Shown here: piece after piece, positions 8,471-17,184 of the stretch
How the letters are laid out: the number at the start of each line of letters is the position of its first letter
Numbering within the stretch: the first letter of the stretch is position 1
Made by a program: the position numbers and the translations under genes
Notes under the pieces: generated by a model
The model's input: the letters and a program-made list of their open reading frames with translations, nothing else
Database searches by the model: none
Told to the model about the DNA's origin: nothing
Origin: Pavlovales sp. CCMP2436
Lineage: Eukaryota > Haptophyta > Pavlovophyceae > Pavlovales
Length of the DNA stretch: 20,331 nucleotides
Direction of reading: 5' to 3'
Assembly (NCBI GenBank): GCA_026770615.1
Contig: MU631508.1
Location: 52,195 to 72,525 of the forward strand

Positions 8471-8520
8471 TTGTATAACTAACGCCTCAAAGCTGCGCGT
8501 CCGGGTCTTTATCGGACAGG
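8471..8520 (+). repeat. 50 bp repeat carrying hairpin terminus motif, copy 2
   Basis: This 50-mer differs at one base (position 8496, C rather than A) from 18264-18313. It contains GTCCGGGTCTTTATCGGAC, which can form a stem of five pairs. The motif faces copy 1 at 6915-6940. What follows differs between the two 50 bp copies, so 8520 and 18313 look like an element edge. Confidence 0.85.
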
Positions 8521-8905
8521 GGCGCGGGCGAGAGCGGACGGGGTGCGTGGCGGGGTCTTCAGGGGGGTCCTTGGGGCCAGGCCGGGGTCGGGGAGGGTCC
8601 GGGTGGCTAGGCCGAGACCGACATCTCGATCCGTACGGGCTATTTTCTTCGCTGCGCAAGAGCGAAGCAAGACTGTGTCTGAGATTGGAGCTGGTGCAAT
8701 CTACGCGCTTCTCGACCCCACTTCGTCTCCGTCTGCTGCACTCTGCTCTGACTAACTTTGCAAAAATTTACAGCTATGTCTAATTCTAAGAGTACCCCCA
8801 TAATAGCCGGTAGCAAGGGTGCCGGTAGGGATGGGCTGTCTGGCTGTTGCTTGAGCAAGGCTTCAGGCTTGGCCGCTCTGGACGTTGGGCACGTTGAGGC
8901 CGAGC
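8521..8905. other. Gene-free stretch, G-rich at left
   Basis: 8540-8620 has repeated G runs on the plus strand that could form a quadruplex. No supported gene is present. Short plus-strand frames (for example one containing SKTVSEIGAGAIYALLD) look mildly protein-like but have neither partner nor motif. This is the 3' flank of gene X on the minus strand. Confidence 0.35.
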
Positions 8906-10160
8906 TTAGAACGATTTGTTGCCGTCCTCGAGCAGCAGCTTGTGCAAAAGAAGATCGTCGTAGGAGTCGGCGGACATCTGATTGTCGTCGGTCTCCGGGG
9001 GATGAGAGCGCTCGGTGCACTGGCCACCATGTTACGCGGGTCCCAGTCGTCGATGGCGGTCACCGGGATGTCAGCAAAGTGAAGGGCTGCCGTGCGGGCG
9101 TGGAAGAGGTTCAGAGCGCGCAGGAAAAGCCGACATGCGAAGCCAGCGTGTCGTTGCGCCGCTCGGCGACGGTGAGCGCGAAGTCGTATAGTGATGCTGA
9201 AACCAGTCGAGGGCGTCCACGAACTCTTTGCTCGACGTCAGCACGGCGATGAAGGTGACGCCACGCATTTGCGCTTTGAATACGTCACTGTCGCCGTTGT
9301 AGCTCAGCCCTTTCGTGAACAAGTCGTGCAGCATGGCCGCCGACGCGTGGCAGAAGTGCGAATCGGTCGGCGCGTGAGTGAGCGCCTCGAGCAGCCACAC
9401 CTCGACGCTGATCTTCTAGTTGTTCATAGGCACGTTGTTGTACACGAGGCGGAGGTAGTGCAAGTAGACAGATGCGTAGAGGACGTCGTCATTACCGGCG
9501 ACCTTGCGCGCGCACAGGATGAGGAGTTGCGTGAGCATGTAGCTCGAGGAGAGGCGGTTGAGGCTCTGCGTGGACAGGGCGTGGGCGAGGAACTCGCATG
9601 CGAGCGTCATGGCCACCAAGAGCTCAACCAAGCGCCAGGTCATTCGCGCGTCGGTGTTTGCGAAAAATATGAGCGCGGTGGCCAGCTTGATCGGATCCTC
9701 CGCGCCGAGGCACATGACGCGAAGGGCCAGAGAGGCCGGGTGCTTGTGGGAGGGGACGTCGAGCACGCGCGAGATGTCAATTGGCTGCACGCCAGCGGGC
9801 GGGTAGCAGAGGCTCGTGAATAAGGCGTGGAGGTACATCTGATCTTCGTCGCCAGCGAGGTGCGAGAGAAAGAACTTTGAGAGCTCACGCGAGCGCTCAT
9901 CGGCGAAGGCGACCGCGTAGAGGTGACCGTCGCAATAGATGGCGAGCGCGGCGAGGAAGTCAGCGAGCCTGTGGTCGCTGGCGAAGAGGCGCGCCATGGC
10001 TAGCACAAAGGCCGTCGTGTTGTCGCGCCAGACAAGGCAGGGCGCACACGAGGCCCACAAACTCGACTGTGTCGAGGACAAAGTCGGCGAGCTGGACGAA
10101 GAGGAGGAGGGCGGAGACAGCCTGGGCCAAGAGAAGTATGGCGAGTCGCATCGTCTGCAT
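8906..10160 (-). pseudogene. 'Gene X': unknown helical protein of the virus-like cluster, multiply disrupted
   Basis: Reading starts at ATG 10160 (or 10151). The N-terminus is hydrophobic: MRLAILLLAQAVSALLLFVQ, a likely signal or membrane helix. It then shifts frame near 10020 into a long helical region with AMARLFASDHRLADFLAALA, FADERSRELSKFFLSHLAGD and EFLAHALSTQSLNRLSSSYM, up to VYNNVPMNN. An in-frame TAG at 9416-9418 follows, and the same frame continues (KISVEVWLLEALTHAPTDSH, KEFVDALDWFQHHY). Three further shifts lead through FALTVAERRNDTLASHVGFS, LNLFHARTAALHFADIP and DNQMSADSYDDLLLHKLLLE to TAA at 8906-8908. About 415 residues in total once joined. A second copy of the N-terminus lies at 19292-19403 next to the second helicase copy, which supports it as a real conserved gene. 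I recognise no family. Position directly after the helicase suggests a viral gene. Confidence 0.6.
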
Positions 10161-10251
10161 CGTTTGTCCACAGCGCGAGAACCACACGTCGTGCGCGAAA
10201 CTTTCAAGGGCTAGCTGCGAAGATAAAGCACTCGCAGCGCCCTACTCATCC

Positions 10252-11675
10252 TTAGTCATCGTCGACGCGTGCGAAGCCGTACCAAATCTTGGTCCGTGCG
10301 CGACCCTCCATCATCTTGGGCAAGCAGTTGAGCCCGCCGTTGAAACGATTCGACACGAACAACCCGAAGCTTTGCCTGTGCCCGTGGCCACCTTCATCTC
10401 GCTAAACATCTCCTTCACGGACCGGCCCTCTTGAGCGGCTGAAGAATCCACCTTCCAATACGCGTAGAAGGCACCAGCAGGCGTGCTCGAGGAGCAGTGC
10501 GAGCTGTACTCCTTTTTGCCGTCGTAGCGGGCGTCGAGCATAGCGTACTGCCCCTTGCGCTTGCGGTAGTGCGCGTACAGAGCTGCGATGAATGTTGAAA
10601 GGTAGCGCGGGTCGGTGTCGAAGAGCCCCTGCACGTACTGCTCATCCTCGAATGTCGCGTAGACCTTGACATGCGCCTTCTGGGCGTACGCAGCCTTGGC
10701 TTGCTCGGCCGAGCGCACAAATTTGGACGGCATGCGCCCTGCAATAATCCTGTCGGAGAGCGCCTCATCGAACGGCTTAAAGTCGAGGCGGCTGTTCGCA
10801 GCACAACGAGCCTACATAACTTGCTTTCGATCTCGTGGCCATACTTTTCGAGCAGCAGATCGAAACACCGTTGCCGCCGCTCAGGTCTTTGTAAGCGTTG
10901 CTGTCCAGGATGCCGTCGACCTCCTCGTTGACGACGATCGCGGCCCCTTTTGCGCGCTACCACGACTCATTGTTGGCCGCTGAGCCCGCGCCCGCCTACG
11001 GCAAGCGCCTCCGCCTTGACAACCAGAGCCGGGGCGGCCTTCCGCAGCAGCGAGAAGAAGAACGATTTGCCCTCGGCACCAGCGCCATTCAGCACAATGA
11101 ACTCGCGGCGCTTGAGCTTGCGCTCAAAGAACGCAGCGCAGACGCGGTCAAGCACAGTGTCGCGAATGGGCCCAAAGATGGTCTCGATCAAAGAGACCAC
11201 GTTCTTTGCGATGCACTGCAGCTCAGTCTCGCCCGCGCCAGGCGGGTCGAAGCGCTTGCGGAGCTGCACATTGGTCGCGTTGATCGCGTAGGTCGGTGGC
11301 ATCCAGTTGCGCTCCGTGTCGCGCATGTAGTGGTCAGTCCACTGCAGAAGCTCTATGTATACGTGCGGTGCAGGGATCTGCCATTGCAGCACCGCGCAGC
11401 TCCAGATGCGCTGCTCGGGGAAGACGGGCTCTAAGTGGAGGACGGGCGGCTTGAGCTTGCGCGCGGCCTTGAGCACCTTGCCGAGCTCGTACTTCGTAGA
11501 CGTCGACGTACTCGCGCTGCGTCTCATTCGCAGTCGGCCTGTATGTCTGCAGAGCAAGCTTGATCTTGGCGTGGTCGCCCTGTCCGCCATCCGTACGCGC
11601 GCGAGCGTTCTTTTCGAATGCGGAGCCTTCGCGCAAATCAGCATGGCCGCCAGCCACGCTGCGCTTGGCCGCCAT
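10252..11675 (-). pseudogene. SF3 (D5-like) replicative helicase, frame-shifted remnant
   Basis: SF3 helicases of the D5 type unwind DNA at viral replication forks in NCLDVs, virophages and polinton-like viruses. ATG at 11675 opens MAAKRSVAGGHADLREGSAF; the frame shifts near 11495 into YELGKVLKAARKLKPPVLHL. Walker A is GAGAEGKS (11063-11086). After a shift near 10975 and an in-frame TAG at 10957-10959, Walker B appears as AAIVVNEEVDG (10918-10938 for its core) with the typical follow-on YKDLSGGNG. After another shift comes LLLEKYGHEIESK, then a 4-base loss at the sensor motif, TNSRLDF, and the Arg region DRIIAGRMPSKFV. The C-terminal part runs well to GTG near 10370; after one more shift it ends NGGLNCLPKMMEG and DDD, TAA at 10252-10254. 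About 475 residues in total. No primase domain is seen. The copy at 18313-18930 confirms the ancestral frame. Confidence 0.85.
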
Positions 11676-11740
11676 GATCGCTTATTGATACCATACATGT
11701 GGTTCAGAAATAAAAATTACCGCGCATTTGGAACGCCTGA

Positions 11741-11875
11741 CATGCTAAAGGACGATTTCAATCGGTATGTGCCGCGGTCATGCTGAGAGTCATTTTTGGA
11801 TCGTGCCGGTCATGCTTAGAGACGGTTTCTAGGGCCCGCGCCGGTCATGCTAAGAGACGGTTGCGGTCGGTACTG
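11741..11875 (-). repeat. Tandem repeat of four units between HNH-like gene and helicase
   Basis: CATGCT begins units at 11741, 11779, 11811 and 11846, spacing 38, 32 and 35 bases. The best two units share CCGGTCATGCT(T/A)AGAGACGGTT. On the minus strand this reads AACCGTCTC, then T(T/A)AGCATGACCGG. It overlaps the 3' end of the HNH-like frame and fills the space before the helicase ATG at 11675, so it occupies the helicase's expected promoter position. A terminator or promoter role is possible but not shown. Confidence 0.75.
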
Positions 11876-12242
11876 TGAGCACGCCCATTGCCTCCTGGGC
11901 CTGGGCAAGCGTCGCATGGCCGTTTCGCATGGCTTTGCCGACGAAGCGTGCGACGAACACGAGATCGTCCTCCATTCCTTGGTTTCACTTCACCGGGGTG
12001 GGCAACAGCAGGTCAGGGTCCGTCACTGGGCGGAAGGCGTACCCCGTGACGGCGCACGTCGGGTCCTTCAAGTACAGCTCGACAAAGCGCTTTCTTGTCG
12101 GTAGCTCGCTGCGCTTCGACGAGAGGTTAGCGTGCGACGTACACACTGGGCAGCGGCGAAGCTTCTTGTGCCTGTGGAGCTCCGGCATACCACAGCCGTG
12201 GTCCACCGCCCTCTTCAACTTCTCGTAGCAGGACTTGCAATA
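11850..12242 (-). pseudogene. CxxC zinc-finger / HNH-like nuclease remnant, 5'-truncated
   Basis: The frame opens YCKSCYEKLKRAVDHGCG, then RRCPVCTSHANLSSKRSELP, giving two CxxC pairs that would bind one zinc. It goes on to TRKRFVELYLKDPTCAVTGY and LLLPTPVK. A TGA at 11985-11987 interrupts, and the same frame continues NQGMEDDLVFVARFVGKAMR, NGHATLAQAQEAMGVLTVPT and TAG at 11850-11852. The CxxTG motif followed about 30 residues later by a DLVFVARF(V/N)xKAM-type segment resembles degenerate HNH proteins common in large DNA viruses, where CxxTG precedes a 'DNV..VC..N' helix. That family call is tentative. Upstream there is a TAG at 12243-12245 and then repeat DNA from 12259, so the N-terminus is lost. 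It is co-directional with the helicase and gene X. Confidence 0.5.
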
Positions 12243-12258
12243 CTAGTTGAGCATCGCC

Positions 12259-12733
12259 CGGGCTATGGCTCAGGTCACCCCCGGTCACAGGACGACCATC
12301 CTGAGCGCTTCGCCGAAGACAAGCACAAAATATGGCCAGTAAATTTTAAATATATGTATCTGCAGTAGATTCGTATCTAACTTTTTATAAAAATGGACGC
12401 CAAATAACTTACTTGCCTCTTAAAATTACATACGAAAAGTTCAATATGCTATATACTGTATCCAAATTTCCTCCATTTAATATGTTTCTTCGTTGTGCTA
12501 AATACTGTATCCATCAATCCCCCTTTTTGTTAAAAAGATCACTTTGTTAGTTACTGATTTACTACCCCACGCATTCAAATTCACAAATTACTGATAAATG
12601 TATAGAATAGAGCCCTTTGAGACGAATCTAGCAAGCCTAGATCGAGCTCTGTCTTCAATTATGGAGGCGCACAGTGCTCGGGATGGTCGTCCCCCACTTG
12701 CGGACTGACCGGGGGTGACCGAAGCCATAGCCC
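12259..12733. repeat. Inverted repeat with AT-rich, gene-free spacer
   Basis: 12259-12306 pairs with 12676-12733. Shared blocks are GGCTATGGCT, GGTCACCCCCGGTCA, GGACGACCATCC and GAGC; the right arm carries an extra 11 bases. Both arms match the left part of the dispersed repeat at 5665-5978. The 12307-12675 spacer is markedly AT-rich compared with the surrounding DNA and has no gene. CTGTATCCA and ATATACTGTATCC-type motifs recur in it. The left arm begins just upstream of the truncated HNH-like gene, so this insertion probably removed its 5' end. Confidence 0.7.
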
Positions 12734-12750
12734 CCGTTCAACGTGTCACC
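12640..12750 (-). repeat. Inverted, diverged copy of the left half of the dispersed repeat
   Basis: Read on the plus strand, GCAAGC, CGAGCTCTGTCT, CAAT(T/C)ATGGAG, TGGTCGT, CACTTGCGG, TGACCGAAGCCATAGC and TTCAACG occur in the same order as in the reverse complement of 5671-5790. Indels separate the blocks. It overlaps the right arm of the neighbouring inverted repeat. Confidence 0.7.
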
Positions 12751-12889
12751 AACGCACGTGTGGCATGTGTGCATGGTCCCTCTCGCTCGTACTCACACTG
12801 GTAGGTGCCCCAGAAAAAAATAAGACAGACTCCGAATGGCTGCCTTGATATCGTCACGCCTTCTAGCGATCAACTCCGCCAAATTGCCT

Positions 12890-13212
12890 CGAGGATGGTG
12901 AAGGTTGGGTGAAGGCTGGTGAAGGTTGAAAACAACCTTCACCATTCCTTCGCATACTGAGGGGCCTACTGCGGACCGCTCATATTGGTGAAGGATGAAG
13001 GATTTCCGCCCGAAAAGTATTTCCGGGCGATTGACGTCCGCTGGCCTATGGGATGCCATACTCACAGATAAAAAATCCTAAAAACTTTTTAGAGATAAAT
13101 CCTTCATCCTTGACCAAAATGAGCGGTCCGCAGTAAGCCCTTCAGTACGCGAACAAATGGTGAAGTTTGAAAACAACCTTCACCAACCTTCACCAATACT
13201 CCTCATCCTCGA
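12890..13212. repeat. Large foldback (inverted repeat) of about 320 bp
   Basis: Arms 12890-13005 and 13097-13212 are near reverse complements. Shared landmarks are AAGGATGAAGGATTT against AAATCCTTCATCCTT, GCGGACCGCTCAT against ATGAGCGGTCCGC, and GGTGAAGGTT blocks. Within each arm GGTGAAGGTTG and CAACCTTCACC form a smaller palindrome (about 12919-12945). The 90-base loop contains another hairpin, CGCCCG against CGGGCG (13008-13028). The whole can fold into one long stem. No coding is supported. It resembles a MITE or foldback element. Confidence 0.85.
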
Positions 13213-13341
13213 ATCAGAAGTGGAGGCAGCGATCACTTACTTTACTTCCGCCGTTTTCATAGTCCTAGCCTTTCCCACAGTCCTGTCTCGCGTGTCCCTT
13301 CCTCAAAGAGCCCACCACCGGTCTTTTTTTCAAAGAGAGGA

Positions 13342-13382
13342 GCTGCGCCGGCACTCCCGAGATCTGCGCCGGCACCCCCGAG
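13342..13382. repeat. Two-unit tandem repeat, 21 bp period
   Basis: CTGCGCCGGCAC(T/C)CCCGAG occurs twice in tandem, at about 13343 and 13364. No gene is evident here. Confidence 0.7.
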
Positions 13383-13407
13383 CCACCTCGAGATAACCAC
13401 GCCTGCT

Positions 13408-13530
13408 CGCGTGCTCGCATCGTCACGCCTTCTCGCGCGCGCGCATCGTCACGCCTTCTCTCGTATGTAAGCGCTTAAACAAGGTCCATCTTCACACCTT
13501 CTCCCGTATGTGAGCGCTTAAACAATTCCC
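13408..13530. repeat. Short tandem repeats, two unit types
   Basis: GCATCGTCACGCCTTCTC occurs twice (about 13417 and 13442) with a diverged third start before it and a relic at 12850-12863. They are followed by two units of CGTATGT(A/G)AGCGCTTAAACAA (about 13462 and 13505) separated by a CTTCACACCTTCTC that echoes the first unit. AAGCGCTTAA-like and CGCTTAAAC motifs continue to about 13577. The pattern suggests a decaying higher-order satellite of 40-45 bp. Confidence 0.65.
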
Positions 13531-13988
13531 ATAAGTACTTAATCGTTCTGTATCTAATCGCTTAAACGCGCCTTAAACAATTCGCCTCTGTCTTACGGAC
13601 TAGTCCGATAAATCGTTTGCAATCCGCCTTCGTTTTGCGTGTCGGAACAGCAGGATTCCTACTTTAACACCGTAAGGATCCTGGCCAGATTGTGAGTTCC
13701 GTTAAATTTCGTACTTAAACTATTTTTAGACACAGGTCCAGGAATAGTTTTTAAGCCTATGTGACACAGACCCTGGGCCCTTTGTCACGGCGGGTGCATG
13801 GAGGGCCTTTGGCGGCAAAGTTGAATTGAGTGGGAGCCCCCTTGGGTGCGTCGGGGGGGCTGGGGAGGGCCCGGCCGAGTCGAGTCTAAATTGATTTATA
13901 AATAAAAAACGTGTCGACTGGGCCTGTGACCGAGTGGCCGTGTATTGGTGTCACACATAGCTCGATAATCTGAACTGAACGGGGCAAT
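13531..13988. other. Gene-free stretch
   Basis: No supported gene. It contains AT-rich and TTAAAC-containing sequence, a G-rich tract at about 13836-13870, and a diverged duplication (CACAGGTCCAGG at 13731 against CACAGACCCTGGG at 13765). I see no promoter or RNA gene. Confidence 0.35.
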
Positions 13989-14116
13989 TTACGCGCCCAC
14001 CGCATTGAGCATCACATGGTGGTACGCGTCGAGCATGTCCTGCGCGGTGCCTTGCAGGTGGACAGTTGGCTGGGCGTCTCAAAATTGGAGACTTCGCGCG
14101 TTTGTGAGCACGCCAT
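13989..14116 (-). pseudogene. Short broken coding fragment, unknown
   Basis: From ATG 14116 one frame reads MACSQTREVSNFETPSQ. The neighbouring frame then reads DAQPTVHLQGTAQDMLDAYH and HVMLNAVGA, ending in TAA at 13989-13991. The second part looks like the C-terminus of a helical protein. One indel joins the two. It may be another remnant of the same virus-like element, but there is no homology evidence for that. Confidence 0.25.
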
Positions 14117-14254
14117 AGAATTCCCAACGGTAAGGTAATCACTTAGTCGGGAAGGTAATTGAATTCGCAGTAACGGGTGGTAGCGAAAAGTCACCTAAGA
14201 GCTTCCAGCTGTTCCCCCGGCTCTATTGTTATAATTTTATTGTTATAATTTATT

Positions 14255-14460
14255 CCGCTCGAGTCCTCACGTCGTCGTCGGTTCATAACGACGTCACTTT
14301 CGCAAGTGAATCCGCCGTTCCAGCAGGTCTTTGTGACCACCACTGAAAAAATTACATCGTTGAGATGCCGGACACGCCGATGTCCTTGCCACATTGTCGC
14401 CGCCGCCGCCGCCTTCCATGTGCCGCTGTCGTCGTCGTCCCAGCCGCCCACGTTCGACTT
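14255..14460 (-). repeat. Inverted copy of 7745-7954 and adjoining low-complexity DNA
   Basis: This is the second copy of the segment described at 7745-7954; the best-matching part is 14255-14328. To the right, 14394-14600 is pyrimidine-rich low-complexity DNA (CCG, TCG and CTCTC runs) leading to the 3' end of the non-LTR element. No gene is called here. Confidence 0.55.
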
Positions 14461-14657
14461 CCACCACAGCTTGCCGTCTCCTTCTCTCGAGCTGCTGCGG
14501 CTGCCGCTGCCACCGTTCCCATCTTCACCACGCCCTCACCCTCGCTCTCACCTTCCCCCTCTCCTCTCTCCTCGTCGTTTTAGTTTCGTCAGTCTTATTT
14601 CTGGCTTCTTATCCTTGGGTCAAACTGTCATCTGTTGCTTCAAAGTGTGTCTTTCCT

Positions 14658-15625
14658 TCATCGATGGAGATCACGCATATTATCCTTCCTCCGTTGCGCG
14701 ACTCTGCAATAAGCTCGGGTAAGGATTTTAACGTTAGCTCCAGGCCGGGCTGTCCACCCGTTTCCGTTTGCGCCGTATGGTAAGAGGCCGTGCAGAGGCT
14801 CGGCGCGGTATATAGCGATGAATTTATGCACTTGCCCCTACTCCAGTTTCTTGATCAGAACCACATCTTTGCCTACGCATGTGGCGATGCTGTGGAGCAT
14901 GTTATTGTTCATCCATGCTGCCTGATTTGGTCCGAAGTGAGGCGGCCCGTACTTTGCTTGTGCTTCGATTGGCGAAACGTTTCGGATTAGTCAGTGGTCA
15001 AGGTTGTTGCCCATAGGGTCACTTACGTTCTCCGGTTTGCGTAGATTCAACTGTTCCTGGATGTGTTGCGGGAGGCTGCGGGCATGTGTGATTGCCGCAT
15101 TTCGTAGTGCTATGGCTGCCTCCCAGCTAACCGCCTTCCCTGCGCTTCTCAGCACAGCGTAGGAAAGGCAGTTTCCATCACCTTGTATGCTTGCGTGGGT
15201 TAGGTTTACACTTGCCAGTAGCGCTCTCAGGCTGCCAGCCGGTTCGCTTGTCCGTAGATCTCGAGTGATTCTGACGGCCTCTTCCTCTGTAGGGGCTTTT
15301 TGTGCTTTGTTAGCTTTTCTTCCTGCTGCCCGTGGGCCCGCTGGGTTGGGTAGTGAGGTGTCAGTCCTAGCGTTAGGTACCCCAATAGTAATAACAACCC
15401 GGCCAGTGCCACCACTGGCTTTCTTTGGCGGTGGGCTGATCGGGCTTGCTTGGGTGACTATAAGCCCTTGCAGTAACACCTTTCTAACCTTGCTGTCTCT
15501 AATGGCAAGCATGTAAAAGTGTTGGCCGTGCTGTGCGGTGGTTTTATCTCCAGCCTTCATCTGCATTCGCAGCAGGCTGTCCTCCGTTTGCAGTGCATTC
15601 TAAGGCTGCTTGATACCACCTCCTT
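14658..15625 (-). pseudogene. OTU-type cysteine protease domain at the end of the non-LTR polyprotein
   Basis: OTU proteases usually cleave ubiquitin linkages. The catalytic-loop signature GDGNC is at 15168-15182, within ASIQGDGNCLSYAVLRSAGK. The frame stops with TGA at 14991-14993 after NNLDH but resumes unchanged with VSPIEAQAKYGPPHFGPNQA, WMNNNMLHSIATCVGKDVVL, a TAG at 14838-14840, and GQVHKFIAIYRAEPLHG. These parts correspond to the second half of OTU folds, including a candidate His. A Pro/Lys/Gly-rich linker (ISPPPKKASGGTGR) precedes the domain. The region 15590-15670 that joins it to the zinc finger is readable only in mixed frames (KADP, VIKRGLLQKEVVSSSL, LQTEDSLLRMQMKAG). OTU domains are known in some retroelements; what they do there is not established. 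Confidence 0.75.
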
Positions 15626-15673
15626 CTGCAGCAGCCCGCGCTTGATCACTATGGGTCGGCCTTCATCGTCTTT

Positions 15674-17182
15674 TCAGCTGCCTTGTGCAGAGCTCTTTCT
15701 ATCCTGGTCTGTGATATCTTTCACCTTCTGGTCTATCTGTCCCGCATAGTAGTCCTCCCTCGCCATGACTGCTAATGCGGCGGAGCGGGCTCCGCCTTTA
15801 GAGATGTTGTCGTCAGTGGCCTCTTCCACTGCTGCAACCAGGGCCTGTTTGAGTGCTACACGAATAGCAGCTGTCTCAGGGCATTCCCGAAATAAATGGT
15901 CTCTGGAGTCCTCCCCTGGCCATCGCTCTCCTGCTGCCACACACAGAAGGCACTTCATGCTCATCTTGGTGGACTTTTCTCCCATAATTGCCCTGTAATG
16001 GCCAATTTTTGGAAACTCGGCTGCAATATCAGCATTGTACCGTATCGATCCCGATATGCATTGTGGCATGAAGTTCGGTAGTTGTTCCGGCCATGTGAAT
16101 CGGGCCAGCATATGTTCGGACTCATTCTCCCAGAGTGCGGCTGTGTTCCCTTTAATGGCATATTTACCTGGCCTATTGGCCATGATCTCCTCGACCAACT
16201 GCCTCCTAATGCGCGCAGCAACACCTTTGCGGAGGTGCGACTCGTCGGCTCTTTGAATGTCCCCTGAGGGAGTCGTAATAAAGTACTTTCCTGGGGTGAG
16301 GGCTGGTTTTTGTAGATGTTGGCCATCCGGTTTCCCGTGTATAGTGACCTGTTCGGCACCCCAGTCGGCCATGGCATTGAGCATCACAAGGCCATCCATA
16401 TGATGGTCTATTCCTTCCATTAGGGTTCTGATCTTGTTTATGGTCTGGGATTCTACAACATATGTATTCGTGGTTTCGCGCCATGATGGGTTAATACGGA
16501 CGTTTTTTTTTTTCATTTCCTTGTCTAGGTCGTGCGCCGACGTGTGCTCGATTTTACGGGTAATATTGTTGCTCAGGGCCTGCTCGATGAGTGCTAGGGC
16601 TGTTGTCATGTGGGGATTTCGGTGGTAGGCGTGAGAACTCTCAGCGGTCATGCCGTGCGGTCTCCCGGTGCACTTGGTGTCTGGGATGGTGTGATGGGCT
16701 TGCTTGACCCCATTTAGGTGGTCCCATCCGATCTGGAGATTATCTTCCCCTTTTAGCCATTGTAGAGTAAGGGATAGTCCGCTAATTTCTTCATTGGCTA
16801 CATCCTGCTCACCGTCAAAGGTGCAATAGACGATATGCACCTCTTCTGTTGGGGGGTGCGTGAAGCGATTGGTAAGCATATAGGCACATGCCCCAGAGGC
16901 CACCTGAGTACCATCTTCGAGAACCTTGTGTGATCCATCTACTGCTACCTGTATTTTCCGAGGTGCATTACAAATCGGCATATAAAGGGCATTTGTAATT
17001 GAATGACGCGCCTTCAGGAAGGCTTGTGTATATCTGGTGACATACCGGAAACGCATGGGCCCCTCGAGTTCACTTTTAAGGACCTTAATCAGCATGACTA
17101 GTACTTCGTCACGGATCTCATGGTTTAGGTTGTCGAGCCGCTTCTTGGCCTCTTCTGTGAGGATTTGTCCAGTCGTTTGCAT
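15674..17182 (-). pseudogene. RNase H and CCHC zinc-finger region of the non-LTR element
   Basis: This 502-residue frame carries an RNase H domain in its first third: IQVAVDGSHKVLEDG (first catalytic Asp), DVANEEISGLSLTLQWLK (Glu), EHTSAHDLDKEM, and NAMADWGAEQ (last Asp in the usual N-x-x-AD position). RNase H removes the RNA strand during reverse transcription. Near the C-terminus CLLC, then HLFRECPE with 14 residues between, forms a C-x2-C-x14-H-x4-C finger (about 15881-15952), as in many LINE polyproteins. The frame itself is intact, but joining to the RT and OTU parts needs frame changes on both sides. Confidence 0.85.
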
Positions 17183-17184
17183 TT

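Noticed and set aside
9191..9823. 210-residue plus-strand frame opposite gene X
   Set aside because: The minus strand carries the frame with natural composition and a matching second copy; the plus-strand translation is His/Val/Arg/Glu-rich shadow sequence.
10898..11434. 178-residue plus-strand frame over the helicase Walker A region
   Set aside because: The minus strand encodes the SF3 motifs; this frame is their complement.
13408..13530. CRISPR-like array
   Set aside because: Units are adjacent and imperfect, with no regular unique spacers, in a eukaryotic context.
14394..14600. Pro/Ser-rich plus-strand open frames
   Set aside because: They arise from CCG/TCG/CTC low-complexity DNA and have no protein-like structure.
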